From NCBI GenBank assembly GCA_964366455.1, contig CAYISZ010000001.1, positions 20,468 through 84,467 of the forward strand: a DNA stretch of 64,000 bases. The letters run 5' to 3'. Origin of the DNA: CAZLQR01 sp964366455 (GTDB lineage Bacteria > Patescibacteriota > Microgenomatia > UBA1406 > GWC2-37-13). Both the position numbers and the translations under genes were made by a program. The notes under the pieces were generated by a model, which worked only from the letters and a program-made list of their open reading frames with translations, did no database searches and was not told where the DNA came from. This document shows, one piece after another, positions 49,092-57,794 of the stretch (the stretch's first letter is position 1; each line of letters starts with the position of its first letter).

Positions 49092-49934
49092 TTACGTTAA
49101 ATTCTTGATTATTTCAATCACGGTTTTGAGAGGTAATGAGGATGGAACTGAGTCGGGACGCTTGGACGAGCCGTTTAGTAGCATGTTTTTTGAGATGTGA
49201 AGAAACCAAGTGGCTTTGGAATCTTGCTTAATTATTTCCTCATAAAGCGGTGTGAGATCGTATTTTTTGGATGGGAGTGTCTTTATTCGGTATGTGTTGT
49301 CATTTGGGTAGTGAAGCAGTACAAATTCGAAACCTTTTTTTAAGGCTAGTTTAATTACAGACTCATTTTCTGAATCTAGTGCCAGCGATTTACCATATTT
49401 TGACGTAAAGGAGTAACCCTTAGTAAGTTCTTTTTCAGCCCGAATCTTCAAAATAAAAAGCTGCAGACTTGCATCTAGCATCTTAAAGACTAGCTCGCAC
49501 CGTTCCACATCATTCTTAAGAGTTCTTTTGAAACCGTCAATTATTCTATGAAGGGCGAAGTCATAAACGTCGGAGTCTGGATCAGGAAGATTGACATCGC
49601 CAAAGTTATCGTCAAGAATTACGTATTTTATAACTCGCTCAAGCGCGTCATGATCTTTATCTTGAATGTGGTGATTTTTATATAGGTAATTTAGAACAAG
49701 CTTTGCAGCACAAAGATTGCGGTCCTCAGTCTGATGATGGTCAAACTGACCAAGACCTGTATCAACATGAATTATGTCTGGGTTTGCGTCTGGGCTCATA
49801 CCATCCAAAGTTGTTCCAGCAGGTACGAATTTAAGCTCTGCATCAGGCCATCCTGGAAGATAGCGCTTAATCAGCCATACGCTTGATATTGCGTCAAGAT
49901 CGACCGAGATATGGGTTACTATTGTCTTATTCAT
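49092..49934 (-). CDS. DHH-superfamily-like metal-dependent phosphoesterase
   Basis: A 280-residue protein. THISVDLDAISSVWLI (motif I with His and two Asp), HVDTGLGQFDHHQ (motif II-III with Asp and the DHH triad) and DDNFGD are in the order of DHH phosphoesterases such as RecJ, NrnA and pyrophosphatases. The C-terminal half lacks a recognisable DHHA1 domain. Members cleave phosphodiester or phosphoanhydride bonds, often with manganese. The substrate is unknown. It is preceded by a GTTAACG-type repeat and is separate from proS. Confidence 0.75.
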   Translation of the reverse strand: MNKTIVTHISVDLDAISSVWLIKRYLPGWPDAELKFVPAGTTLDGMSPDANPDIIHVDTGLGQFDHHQTEDRNLCAAKLVLNYLYKNHHIQDKDHDALERVIKYVILDDNFGDVNLPDPDSDVYDFALHRIIDGFKRTLKNDVERCELVFKMLDASLQLFILKIRAEKELTKGYSFTSKYGKSLALDSENESVIKLALKKGFEFVLLHYPNDNTYRIKTLPSKKYDLTPLYEEIIKQDSKATWFLHISKNMLLNGSSKRPDSVPSSLPLKTVIEIIKNLT

Positions 49935-49990
49935 AATAATGGGTTAACGGGCTAAAGAGTTAACGCGTTAACACGTGAACTCGTTAACTG
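49935..49990. repeat. Dispersed GTTAACG-type repeat, copy 3
   Basis: Units GGTTAACGGGCTAAAG, GTTAACGCGTTAACACGTG and AACTCGTTAACTG. The first two match copies at 22080-22148 and 28681-28747 closely. The block includes the last codons and stop of proS. Confidence 0.75.
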
Positions 49991-51696
49991 ACTAACTTAA
50001 TAATTTCCTCAAGCGTTAGTAATTCGGTCTCTTTTCCGGTTCGAGCTTTGTACTCGATTTTATCTCCTGATTTTTTTGATATGACCAATCGATGAGGAAT
50101 TCCAATCAAGTCAGCGTCTGCAAATTTTTCTCCAGCTCTCGTCTCCACACGATCATCGTACAGAACCGGTATTCGGTATTCAGTATTCAGTATTTGGTAT
50201 AACTCGTTACATTTTTTGCTTACGGCTTCGTCTTGCAAATCTAGACCTACAAGGTGAACTCTAAAAGGCGCAACGGCCTCAGGCCATGTAAGCCCTTTAT
50301 CGTTATTATGTATCTCTGCAATTGCAGCCAATGTCCTGCCAATTCCAATTCCGTAGCAACCCATATAAAAAGGTAAACTTTTTCCTTCCTTGTCTGTAAA
50401 GGTTGCTCCCTTCATTAGGCTTGAGTAATGATATCCCAGTTGAAAAATATTTCCGACCTCAATACCTCTTCTTTCAACTAGTTTTTGTTTTCCATCAAGA
50501 GCTTGATAACCATCTTTCGCCATAGCGATGTCTCCTTCCAAATCTGCTTTATAGTCTCTATCAATATTCATATTGAAAAGATCTTTATGTTTTTTATTCG
50601 CTCCGCCGTAAGCATTAACAATTGTTCTGAGGGAGTCATCTGCAACAATTATCAACTCTACTTCTTCTAGACCGTCCTTTATTTTTACAGGAGATAAAAA
50701 TCCCGGTTCTGAATTAATCTTTTCTCTAATCTCTTCTTCCGTAGCGTGACGAAGTTCGATTGCGCCTGTGAGGTGCCTTAATTTCATTTCATTCACTTCG
50801 TAATCTCCGCGAATAATAGCCAAAATAAAACGTCCTTTTTCATCCACAAATAGTACGTCTTTTATTTGCTGCCAAAGAGGCTTTTTATGCATCTTCGCCC
50901 CATCTTCCATGGTGGTTCCCCGATTTGCATCTACCTCTAAAAGAGCCTCTAACTTTTCATCGAGGTTCTTTTTATCTTTTGTGAATCGTGCAACGTCCTC
51001 ATGCGCTGCATACGTACCATCAGGGGTCATTAGAAATTTACTTTCACCGATTGGGCTTTCAACAACAAACTCATGACAGTAATCACCACCAATGTAACCA
51101 TTATCCGCCTCAACTTTTACAGTTTTTAGTCCCAGTCGCTCATATATGCGTTTGTAAGTTTGAGCCATTTTTTCGTACTCTTTTGCGAAATCTTTTTCAT
51201 CGGTGTGGAATGAGTAAGCGTCCTTCATTACAAATTCTCGTACTCGCAAAAGTCCACCTCGAGCTCGTAGTTCGTCTCTGAATTTAGTAGAAAATTGATA
51301 GATATTAAAAGGAAGATCTTTATAGCTAATCTGAAACTTTCGAACCACATCCACAAACATTTCTTCTGCAGTTCCGCCAAGAGCGAACTCTGCTTTACGT
51401 CGGTCTTTGATTTTCATTAACTCAAAGCCTGCGGTATTGGTACGATTGGTTTCTTTCCAAAGCTCAAGCGGATGAAGAACTGGAGATATCATTTCCTGAC
51501 CTCCAGCAAGATCCATTTCTTCCTTAACTATCTTCATTACATTGAGAAAGACGGACATCCCAAGCGGAAGAAAAAAGTATCTACCTGCCGTTGACTCTCT
51601 AATAAATCCAGCCTGATGAAGGAGCTTATTGGAAATAACTTTTTCCTCAGAAGGAGTTGTCTTAGTAGTTTTACCAAAAAGTTTCGAATAAAGCAT
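49984..51696 (-). CDS. proS: Prolyl-tRNA synthetase, bacterial type
   Basis: A 570-residue class II synthetase. Motif 1 region RESTAGRYFFLPLGMSVFLN, motif 2 KFRDELRARGGLLRVREFVMKDAYSFH and motif 3 MGCYGIGIGRTLAAIAE are present. An editing (INS) domain sits between motifs 2 and 3 as in bacterial ProRS, and the anticodon-binding domain follows with LYDDRVETRAGEKFADADLIGIPHRLVIS. The -10 box TATAAT at 51708-51703 is six bases before the ATG, so the message is probably leaderless. Within the anticodon domain, the segment QILNTEYRI derives from an embedded repeat. Confidence 0.97.
   Translation of the reverse strand: MLYSKLFGKTTKTTPSEEKVISNKLLHQAGFIRESTAGRYFFLPLGMSVFLNVMKIVKEEMDLAGGQEMISPVLHPLELWKETNRTNTAGFELMKIKDRRKAEFALGGTAEEMFVDVVRKFQISYKDLPFNIYQFSTKFRDELRARGGLLRVREFVMKDAYSFHTDEKDFAKEYEKMAQTYKRIYERLGLKTVKVEADNGYIGGDYCHEFVVESPIGESKFLMTPDGTYAAHEDVARFTKDKKNLDEKLEALLEVDANRGTTMEDGAKMHKKPLWQQIKDVLFVDEKGRFILAIIRGDYEVNEMKLRHLTGAIELRHATEEEIREKINSEPGFLSPVKIKDGLEEVELIIVADDSLRTIVNAYGGANKKHKDLFNMNIDRDYKADLEGDIAMAKDGYQALDGKQKLVERRGIEVGNIFQLGYHYSSLMKGATFTDKEGKSLPFYMGCYGIGIGRTLAAIAEIHNNDKGLTWPEAVAPFRVHLVGLDLQDEAVSKKCNELYQILNTEYRIPVLYDDRVETRAGEKFADADLIGIPHRLVISKKSGDKIEYKARTGKETELLTLEEIIKLVS
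50168..50205. repeat. GTATTCAG-type repeat inserted in frame in proS
   Basis: Four tandem seven-to-eight-base units (GGTATTCGGTATTCAGTATT) encode the QILNTEYRIP stretch just before the conserved LYDDR. This site is a normal variable linker in ProRS, and the frame is kept. Confidence 0.65.
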
Positions 51697-51710
51697 GTAG
51701 TTATTATATC

Positions 51711-52271
51711 CTATTTGCCATTCTTGTAGCCGAGTTTGTCTAGAACAATTCCCATTGTTTCGTTAGGACCGGTCTTGTAGGTGTCGACCACCACATCGAA
51801 ATACTTTGGATCCCAAAAATCGTGATCGCCGTAAAGTCTTTGCCATGTTGGAATGTTTTCCTCCTCACGAGTTCTCATCCACTCTTTAGCTTGATCTACC
51901 GTAATTTTCTCTCGATTCACTACTCTATCGACCCGCACAGCGTACTCGGAGCAGACTACTAAAACTTTCAATACATTTGGCATTTCGCGTGCAATATAGC
52001 CAGCAAGCCAAGCTTCGTAGACAAAGTTTTTTTTCTCGCGTAGCATTTTTTCGGTCATAGCTTCTATGCTTCGCTCATGATCATCGGTTCTTGAAGCGGC
52101 TCCAGACTCATTATCATTTCTTCCTTCTTTACGATCAAACTCTCTTTGTATAGAGCCAGCATTTAAGTATTCCCACCCCAAAGTCGTACGAAGATTCTTG
52201 GCCAAAGTTGTGGTTCCAACAGCTATTTTTCCAGAAACAGCGATTGCGGTATATTTTGGATGGGTAAACAT
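51711..52271 (-). CDS. Cytidylate kinase-like P-loop kinase
   Basis: A 186-residue protein. The P-loop is AVSGKIAVGTTTLAK, with the GTTT end found in the archaeal-type cytidylate kinase group (Cytidylate_kin2) instead of GKT/S. It also has WEYLNAGSIQREFD and VVDTYKTGPNETM at the expected positions. The likely reaction is phosphorylation of CMP or dCMP, though related proteins act on other small molecules. It lies between rseP and proS and its ATG is two bases from the rseP stop. Confidence 0.78.
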   Translation of the reverse strand: MFTHPKYTAIAVSGKIAVGTTTLAKNLRTTLGWEYLNAGSIQREFDRKEGRNDNESGAASRTDDHERSIEAMTEKMLREKKNFVYEAWLAGYIAREMPNVLKVLVVCSEYAVRVDRVVNREKITVDQAKEWMRTREEENIPTWQRLYGDHDFWDPKYFDVVVDTYKTGPNETMGIVLDKLGYKNGK

Positions 52272-52272
52272 A

Positions 52273-53325
52273 TTACTTTACTAATTTTATAACATCGTGA
52301 ATTGTTATCAAGGCTGCCAGTAAGAGTAGGGTTCCCATTCCGAACATATTGACATATTGTTCCACCTTCTTATTTACTCGGCGTTTAGTTACCCATTCGT
52401 AAAGAACGAACATCAGTCGACCACCGTCTAGAGCTGGGAATGGAAGTATGTTTATTACTGCCAAGTTGAGCGACAGCAATGCCATCAGTTCCAGGACTGC
52501 ATTTTTACCAAATTTGATTGCCTGACCAGTGTACTGAGCTATGCCTACCGGTCCCGCTACGTCAACACTTGTTTTTTGGAAAGTAAAGAAATTAAAAGCT
52601 GTTTTACCAAGTTCTACTACAATTGTTTTAGTTATGGTAAATGAGTGAACCAGTCCATAAAAAGGCGCTTGATACCATGTGTACTTTTTATCTTCATATG
52701 ATGTGATTTGCAATCCCAAAGGACCTTCTCCTGCTGGAGGAGTTTGACGAGGGACCATAAGTACATTTCGCTCACCTGTTTGTGATTTTACTGTGAAAAT
52801 CACGTTCTGCCCCGCAAACTGTTTGCTATATGTGGTTAGATCCTGTGTTGCGTTAAGTTTGTAAATTTTCGAGTCGACAGTAAGGTTTGTAAGCTGATCG
52901 CCAACCTTAAGCTGTGCAACTTCAGCGGGGGAATTTTTTAAGACTTTTTCAACAAAAACTTTGTTCGTTGGGGTTGGGACGCCCTGTGTAAATAAGTATG
53001 AAATTAGTACCCAGGCTAATAGAAAGTTTCCGATGACACCAGCGATTATTACAAATGCTTTTTGAGCTGGAGTTTTGGAGACGAAGGCTCTTTTGTCCAA
53101 CGCACCTTCATGGTACTCCTCACCAAATAACTTTACAAACCCCCCAATTGGAAGAAGATTTATACTATATAAAGTTTCCCCTTTTTTAAATCCCCAAACT
53201 CTAGGTGGAAATCCGAAACCAAATTCTTCTACTAAAATTCCACTTTTTTTTGCTGCAAGAAAATGCCCAAGTTCATGGATCAAAACTAGTACGGCGAGAA
53301 TGATTATAAAAACGACAATATACAT
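52273..53325 (-). CDS. rseP: Site-2 membrane metalloprotease (RseP/RasP)
   Basis: A 350-residue M50 protease. The catalytic HELGH is in the first helix (LVLIHELGHFLAAKKSG), a PDZ domain follows at about residues 120-210 (KNSPAEVAQLKVGDQL), and the third catalytic Asp lies in NILPFPALDGGRLMFVLYEW. Four transmembrane helices are visible. It cuts substrates inside the membrane, as in signalling from the cell surface. The order frr-rseP-proS resembles that of E. coli with dxr, uppS and cdsA missing. It starts four bases after frr's stop. Confidence 0.96.
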   Translation of the reverse strand: MYIVVFIIILAVLVLIHELGHFLAAKKSGILVEEFGFGFPPRVWGFKKGETLYSINLLPIGGFVKLFGEEYHEGALDKRAFVSKTPAQKAFVIIAGVIGNFLLAWVLISYLFTQGVPTPTNKVFVEKVLKNSPAEVAQLKVGDQLTNLTVDSKIYKLNATQDLTTYSKQFAGQNVIFTVKSQTGERNVLMVPRQTPPAGEGPLGLQITSYEDKKYTWYQAPFYGLVHSFTITKTIVVELGKTAFNFFTFQKTSVDVAGPVGIAQYTGQAIKFGKNAVLELMALLSLNLAVINILPFPALDGGRLMFVLYEWVTKRRVNKKVEQYVNMFGMGTLLLLAALITIHDVIKLVK

Positions 53326-53329
53326 ATTT

Positions 53330-53887
53330 TTATATCTCCCTTATTTCTTTTTCCTTCGATTCTTTGATTGAATCCATTTCTTCCATAACTTTTGCGCTTT
53401 CGACATCAACTTCTTTCTCTAGTCGAAATTTTACGTCTTCTGTGATGGTTTTTTGTTCATACTGTGATTTTATTTTTCTTCTCCCGTCATCACGCTGACC
53501 ACGAACTGAGACGCGGTGCTCCTCTACCATTTGGTTTGAAAGTTTGATGAACTTGTCTCTTTGCTCTTGAGAAAGTGGCGGAATTTTCACCAAGATACGC
53601 GTGCCTTGAGAAGCGGGGCTAAGACCCATCGATGAGGATAGAATTCCTTTTTCAATGTCACCTGTTGTTGAGGAGTCGTAAGGAACAATAACGAGAGTTT
53701 GAGGGCCTTCTGTAGCAATGGTTGCGATTTCTTTAAGTTTGAGCGTAGTGGTTCCGTTGTAAGTTGTTACAGGAATATTTTCTACTAATGCAGGCGAAGC
53801 TCTTCCAGTTCGAATAGATTTGAGATCCTCCTTAAGGGCAAGAACTGTTTTTTGTGAAGACTGCTTGAAGTTAGAGACAATATCCAT
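53330..53887 (-). CDS. frr: Ribosome recycling factor
   Basis: A 185-residue RRF, the typical length. It starts MDIVSNFKQSSQKTVLALKEDLKSIRTGRASPALVENI, and contains LKEIATIATEGPQTLVIVPYD, SPASQGTRILVKIPPLSQEQRDKFIKLS and ENRVSVR-type VSVRGQRDDGRRKIK. It splits terminated ribosomes with EF-G. The -10 box TATAAT at 53899-53894 ends six bases before the ATG, giving this gene an internal leaderless promoter inside the rpsB series. Confidence 0.97.
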   Translation of the reverse strand: MDIVSNFKQSSQKTVLALKEDLKSIRTGRASPALVENIPVTTYNGTTTLKLKEIATIATEGPQTLVIVPYDSSTTGDIEKGILSSSMGLSPASQGTRILVKIPPLSQEQRDKFIKLSNQMVEEHRVSVRGQRDDGRRKIKSQYEQKTITEDVKFRLEKEVDVESAKVMEEMDSIKESKEKEIREI

Positions 53888-53893
53888 TTACAA

Positions 53894-53899
53894 ATTATA
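53894..53899 (-). promoter_or_regulatory. -10 box of frr
   Basis: TATAAT on the minus strand, then TTGTAA and the ATG at 53887. It lies in the 16-base gap after tsf. Confidence 0.5.
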
Positions 53900-53903
53900 C
53901 GGA

Positions 53904-54362
53904 TTATTCTCCTAACTTCCAGCGTAGAATTCTGGAGATTTTTATGTTTTCGCCGAACTTTAGGACGGCTTCTTTAAGTAAGTCATTAATAGTTTTACCT
54001 GGTTCCCGAATATACTCTTGTTTAAGAAGCTCTGCGGGTGACTTTGGATTAAAAGACGCAACCTGCATCGCAATCTCCTTACCGAAGGCTTTAAAGTCGG
54101 CGTTACCAGAAACGAAGTCGGTTTCGCACTGTAGCTCTACCATTCCGGCAGTTTTCCCATCGTGATGAATGTAGCTATAAAGTCCTCCTTGAGAAGTAGA
54201 GCGTCCTGCGACCTTTGTTACTTTTTCTGCTCCCCATTCCTGAAGTTTTTTCTTTGCCTTTGCAATATCATTGTTGGTTTCTTCTAAAGCCTTTTTTATC
54301 AAAGAAAATGAAACTTCAGTTTCGTCACGAAGTTGCTTTAATTTTTTTATGTCTGCGTTCAT
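53904..54362 (-). CDS. tsf: Elongation factor Ts, short form
   Basis: A 152-residue EF-Ts; E. coli has 283 and Thermus about 196. The N-terminal UBA-like domain is MNADIKKLKQLRDETEVSFSLIKKALEETN, and the core contains the catalytic TDFV within CETDFVSGNADFKAFGKEIAM. The second half of the core, which dimerises in long forms, is absent. It exchanges GDP on EF-Tu. Its own -10 box TATACT at 54374-54369 lies six bases before the ATG, between rpsB and tsf. Confidence 0.95.
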   Translation of the reverse strand: MNADIKKLKQLRDETEVSFSLIKKALEETNNDIAKAKKKLQEWGAEKVTKVAGRSTSQGGLYSYIHHDGKTAGMVELQCETDFVSGNADFKAFGKEIAMQVASFNPKSPAELLKQEYIREPGKTINDLLKEAVLKFGENIKISRILRWKLGE

Positions 54363-54368
54363 ATATTT

Positions 54369-54374
54369 AGTATA
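54369..54374 (-). promoter_or_regulatory. -10 box of tsf
   Basis: TATACT on the minus strand, then AAATAT and the ATG at 54362, giving an internal leaderless start in the rpsB-tsf-frr series. Confidence 0.45.
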
Positions 54375-54388
54375 TAGAATGTAGAGTC

Positions 54389-55078
54389 TTATTTCGCTGT
54401 GTACGGTTTGAGAAGATCAGCGATTAGATATTCTATAGATTTAGGGGAATCGTCATTTGCGACAATGGGGAATGTTACTGTGCTTGGATCGGTGTTTGTA
54501 TCGGTGATGGCAACAACCGGAATTTTTGATTTAGCGGCTTCAACTACAGCATTGTTTTCTTTCTTGGTATCAATGATAAGTAGAGCGTCTGGATGCTTTG
54601 ACAAAGTACCAATTCCTCCATAAAATTTTTCAAGTTTTGCAAGATGCTTTTTAAGTTTAACTATCTCGTGTTTTGCAAGAGCTCCCCAGTCCCCCTGCGC
54701 CTCTGCAGCCTTTAAATCATTTAGTTTTTTGATATTTTTTGCTAATGTCTCAAAGTTAGTCAAAAGTCCAGGAAGCCATTTGGTCGTAATGAAAGAAATC
54801 GAGTGAGTCTTACAGAAATCCGCGACTACCTGACTGGCAACTTTTTTGGTTGCGACTACAAGAAGGACTTTATTCTCTTCCTTAAGTTTTGCAATAAACT
54901 CCTTTGCAGCATTTAGCTGAGGTACTGTTTGTGTAAGGTCGATAATGGAAACTCCATTATCAATTCTATATACGTATTTACGCGCACGAGGATGGAGTCT
55001 ATTCTTTTTGTGCCCTAGGTGAAGCTCCGCTTCAAATAGAGTTTGGACCTGTTTTAAGTCTTGAGCAGCTGTTGTCAT
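54389..55078 (-). CDS. rpsB: Ribosomal protein S2
   Basis: A 229-residue S2. Recognisable blocks are LFEAELHLGHKKNRLHPRARKYVYRIDNGVSIIDLTQT, TKWLPGLLTNFETLAKNIKKLNDL and PVVAITDTNTDPSTVTFPIVANDDS. It sits on the 30S subunit near the exit of mRNA and is needed for some leadered initiation. The -10 box TGC-TATAAT at 55090-55085 is six bases before the ATG, so rpsB itself appears leaderless. tsf follows by 26 bases. pyrH, which often follows tsf, is not here. Confidence 0.97.
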   Translation of the reverse strand: MTTAAQDLKQVQTLFEAELHLGHKKNRLHPRARKYVYRIDNGVSIIDLTQTVPQLNAAKEFIAKLKEENKVLLVVATKKVASQVVADFCKTHSISFITTKWLPGLLTNFETLAKNIKKLNDLKAAEAQGDWGALAKHEIVKLKKHLAKLEKFYGGIGTLSKHPDALLIIDTKKENNAVVEAAKSKIPVVAITDTNTDPSTVTFPIVANDDSPKSIEYLIADLLKPYTAK

Positions 55079-55084
55079 CCAGAA

Positions 55085-55093
55085 ATTATAGCA
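55085..55093 (-). promoter_or_regulatory. Extended -10 promoter of rpsB
   Basis: TGC-TATAAT on the minus strand with TTCTGG between the box and the ATG at 55078. Confidence 0.6.
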
Positions 55094-55103
55094 GATGAAT
55101 CAT

Positions 55104-56432
55104 CTAAAGTGAATCTGATTGTGCCCCATCATCAAGGGTAGTAAACCTAAACGTCTTCCCCTCTAGTTCTGTTTTAATGTCACCCGACTTTGTAAGACTT
55201 GCCGTAAGCGAAGTGACATTATGATGACTAAGCGGGATACCTATTGAGTTTAAATATTTCCTAACCTCGTTATTAGTGCAATCTGGATGAGCTCTTACGA
55301 ACTCAACAATGTCGGATTTGAGTTTATGCTTTTTTGGTTTACGAGTGTGTGGAGACGACTCATCGGCTCTTTTCATTAAGTCAGAAAACAGTTGCGGGGT
55401 CTGTTGTATTTCGCGCGCGAGCCTGCGCCCTCTTTCCAAAACTTCTTCATCTTGATTTTGTACGTCTTCGATTATAGAAATGAAATCCTCCAATATTAGA
55501 CGTTGCTCGTCCGATAAAGTAATCATAGATTGAACATCGCGACCGAATCGAGATTTCTCCAGAAAGCCAACCTTCGCTAAATGATTGGCCACTCGCGAGG
55601 TCATATTTTGCGCATCTTTAATACTAGTAATGTGACGTCCTGACTTAGCTAAACCTTCTACTATAGCTTCATGAGTAAGCGATATATGCGGAGAGTTTCT
55701 AAAAATTTCTGCCACTTCTGCAGTCAGCTTAGTATAAGCGCCGCCATGAGAATCAATAAATGGAGGTGGGTCAACCTCTTGCCCTTCCAAGTTAAGGGTA
55801 AAGCTAGTCACTGGTCTATTTTTGTCTTCAGCGCTGACGAAGCCGATTAGCCCATTGGCTGCTAAGGTTCTCAGGTGAATAGATTTGCGCTCTCCTTGTG
55901 GTTGCAGATCATGAAATACATCCGTTGCCCGAATCGGTAGTCGACTTGAGAGTATTACACGGAATATTTCATACCTTGTCTGCGGACCTCTTCTTTCTGA
56001 AGGCGATGAGGTTGAGCCCAGCAGATTATACAACGGTAAACTGTACCTGTTAGAAAAATCTAACAACAGCCCAGCTAGAGGAACTCCAATTTCTTCTCCT
56101 AGATCTGTTAGCCTGTATCCCCATTCACCTGTGCTATCTATCTCTTCTTTTGCAACCAGCCCAATGGGTTCTAAAGACTGCTGACAGTATGAAAAAGGTC
56201 CTTTTCTGTTAATTCGCCAACCCTTAACCGCACCTTGTGAGTCAATCACCTGTTTTGCTAAGGCGCCCCATCCCAAAACAACATTTCTGTCTAAGGATAA
56301 TAGTGTAAGGGCTTTTGCTTCATGATTACCGAAACCTGACAATAAATTCATTGTCATTTCATGACTCAGTGGGTCTTTTTTTCGGAGTATGTCCTGCCTT
56401 GGTAGCTGTACTTGTTGTTCCTTGCTAGGCAT
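55104..56432 (-). CDS. Multi-wHTH DNA-binding protein
   Basis: A 442-residue protein with several helix-turn-helix-like domains: one near residues 35-110 (NHEAKALTLLSLDRNVVLGWGALAKQVID, LEPIGLVAKEEI), one near 150-200 (RYEIFRVILSSRLPIRATDVFHDL) and others at about 250-310 and 370-430 (SDIVEFVRAHPDCTNNEVRKYLNSIG). It may be a transcription regulator or a replication-related protein; I do not recognise a named family. It starts from its own promoter, TGG-TATAAT at 56447-56442, nine bases before the ATG, and lies alone between galU and rpsB. Confidence 0.7.
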   Translation of the reverse strand: MPSKEQQVQLPRQDILRKKDPLSHEMTMNLLSGFGNHEAKALTLLSLDRNVVLGWGALAKQVIDSQGAVKGWRINRKGPFSYCQQSLEPIGLVAKEEIDSTGEWGYRLTDLGEEIGVPLAGLLLDFSNRYSLPLYNLLGSTSSPSERRGPQTRYEIFRVILSSRLPIRATDVFHDLQPQGERKSIHLRTLAANGLIGFVSAEDKNRPVTSFTLNLEGQEVDPPPFIDSHGGAYTKLTAEVAEIFRNSPHISLTHEAIVEGLAKSGRHITSIKDAQNMTSRVANHLAKVGFLEKSRFGRDVQSMITLSDEQRLILEDFISIIEDVQNQDEEVLERGRRLAREIQQTPQLFSDLMKRADESSPHTRKPKKHKLKSDIVEFVRAHPDCTNNEVRKYLNSIGIPLSHHNVTSLTASLTKSGDIKTELEGKTFRFTTLDDGAQSDSL

Positions 56433-56441
56433 AATGGGGTA

Positions 56442-56450
56442 ATTATACCA
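56442..56450 (-). promoter_or_regulatory. Extended -10 promoter of the multi-wHTH gene
   Basis: TGG-TATAAT on the minus strand, nine bases before the ATG at 56432. Confidence 0.55.
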
Positions 56451-56482
56451 TGCTATAGGTCGTTTTTCAAGGCTGGATAGCC

Positions 56483-57367
56483 TTACTTTGCGAGGAGTTC
56501 TTTAAGATAGGCGCGGAGTTCGGAGCCTATTTCTTTATGTTCTAGTGCAAGTTCAACCGTTGTTTTCATGTATTCCAGCTTATTTCCTGTATCGTAATAT
56601 TTTGCATTATCAATAACCACCGCATAAAGAGGAGTTCCCTCTTTGTGCAGTAGATTAATCGCGTCAGTCAGCCAAATCTCCCCACCTTTACCAGGCTCTA
56701 AACGTTTAAGAGCTGAGAAAATTTCCGGAGGAAGAATGTAGCATCCGTGAGTTGCGATGTTTGAAGGGGCTTCATCTGGTTCTGGTTTTTCAACAATTGC
56801 TTTTATTTTAAAAACATTTTTCTCTCCTGGCATTTCTTCAAGATCTGCTATCCCGTAACGTTTTAGGTCTTCTTTTTTATCAATCCTTACTCCAGATATG
56901 ACTATTCCTCCATACTTTTCATGTACTGGGAGCATCTGCGCCAGTCTTGGAGGTTTTGCGTAAATAAATTCATCGCCCCAAAGTACGGCAAATGGCTCAT
57001 TCTCGATTATAGGTTCAGCGGCAAGAACTGGTGTTCCGTTACCATAAGGTCCTTTTTGCCGAACATAGATGAAGTTCGCCATATCTGAGATTTTTTTGAC
57101 CTCTTCAAGCAAATGTTCCTTATTCCCCTGTAGAAGATTCTTTGTTAGGTCTTCGTTTGGGGCATCGAAATGATCCTCAATCGCGCGTTTGTTCGATCCA
57201 GTGACGATGATAATATTTTCTATCCCCGACTCTACTGCCTCCTCAACAACATACTGAATGACTGGTTTGTCCACGACAGGAAGCATCTCCTTAGGCATCG
57301 CCTTGGTCTGCGGTAGAAAACGCGTACCAAATCCAGCAGCAGGAATAACGGCCTTTGTAATTTTCAT
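56483..57367 (-). CDS. galU: UTP-glucose-1-phosphate uridylyltransferase
   Basis: A 294-residue GalU. The nucleotide-binding start is VIPAAGFGTRFLPQTKAMPKEMLPVVDKPVIQY, and FAVLWGDEFI, GKGGEIWLTDAI and YDTGNKLEYMKTTVEL follow as expected. It makes UDP-glucose for the glycosyltransferases; its products feed polysaccharide loci such as those in the first 18 kb of the window. It is followed upstream by an Ig-like envelope gene. Family and start are secure. Confidence 0.96.
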   Translation of the reverse strand: MKITKAVIPAAGFGTRFLPQTKAMPKEMLPVVDKPVIQYVVEEAVESGIENIIIVTGSNKRAIEDHFDAPNEDLTKNLLQGNKEHLLEEVKKISDMANFIYVRQKGPYGNGTPVLAAEPIIENEPFAVLWGDEFIYAKPPRLAQMLPVHEKYGGIVISGVRIDKKEDLKRYGIADLEEMPGEKNVFKIKAIVEKPEPDEAPSNIATHGCYILPPEIFSALKRLEPGKGGEIWLTDAINLLHKEGTPLYAVVIDNAKYYDTGNKLEYMKTTVELALEHKEIGSELRAYLKELLAK

Positions 57368-57371
57368 ATGG

Positions 57372-57785
57372 TTAATAGAATTTAACAGAAACCTTTTGTG
57401 AAATGGGGATGGAATTGTCTATCGTTGCGCTAATCTGGGCCGTACCTTGCGCATCGGATGTTAATGAAAAAGAAGCCTTGCCATTCTGGTCAGTCATTAG
57501 AATCTTAGGGTTAACGGTCCCAACACTAGTCGTAACCAATATCTGGCGCTTAGCAATTGGATTTCCATTCTCGCTTCTTACGAAAACGTCAAGCTTTACA
57601 ATTTCTGAACTAGATACGCTAGCACTCAAAGGCCAAGCAAAAATCAGGCTTTTTGAGGACGAGGGTCTGGAATCCTCAGCGGCCCGAGTAAACTTGCTCA
57701 GAGGTTTACTAAAAACCATCACAGAGATAAATACAAAGAAGCTCAGAAAAAAAAGGGATATGAGTCCCATGAGCTTTTTGTCCAT
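57372..57785 (-). CDS. Membrane-anchored Ig-like (invasin/Big-type) envelope protein
   Basis: A 137-residue protein. Residues 5-27 (LMGLISLFFLSFFVFISVMVF) form a signal or anchor helix. After a short linker, the rest has the bacterial Ig-like pattern: SSEIVKLDVFVRSENGNPIAKRQILVTTSVGTVNPKILMTDQNGKASFSLTSDAQGTAQISATIDN, as in invasin/Big_1 repeats. It is likely a surface structural protein. The promoter is the sigma-70 type TTGACA-18 bases-TATAAT at 57824-57795, nine bases before the ATG. Its small size suggests a single-domain partner of a larger surface complex. Confidence 0.75.
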   Translation of the reverse strand: MDKKLMGLISLFFLSFFVFISVMVFSKPLSKFTRAAEDSRPSSSKSLIFAWPLSASVSSSEIVKLDVFVRSENGNPIAKRQILVTTSVGTVNPKILMTDQNGKASFSLTSDAQGTAQISATIDNSIPISQKVSVKFY

Positions 57786-57794
57786 ATAAGGTCA

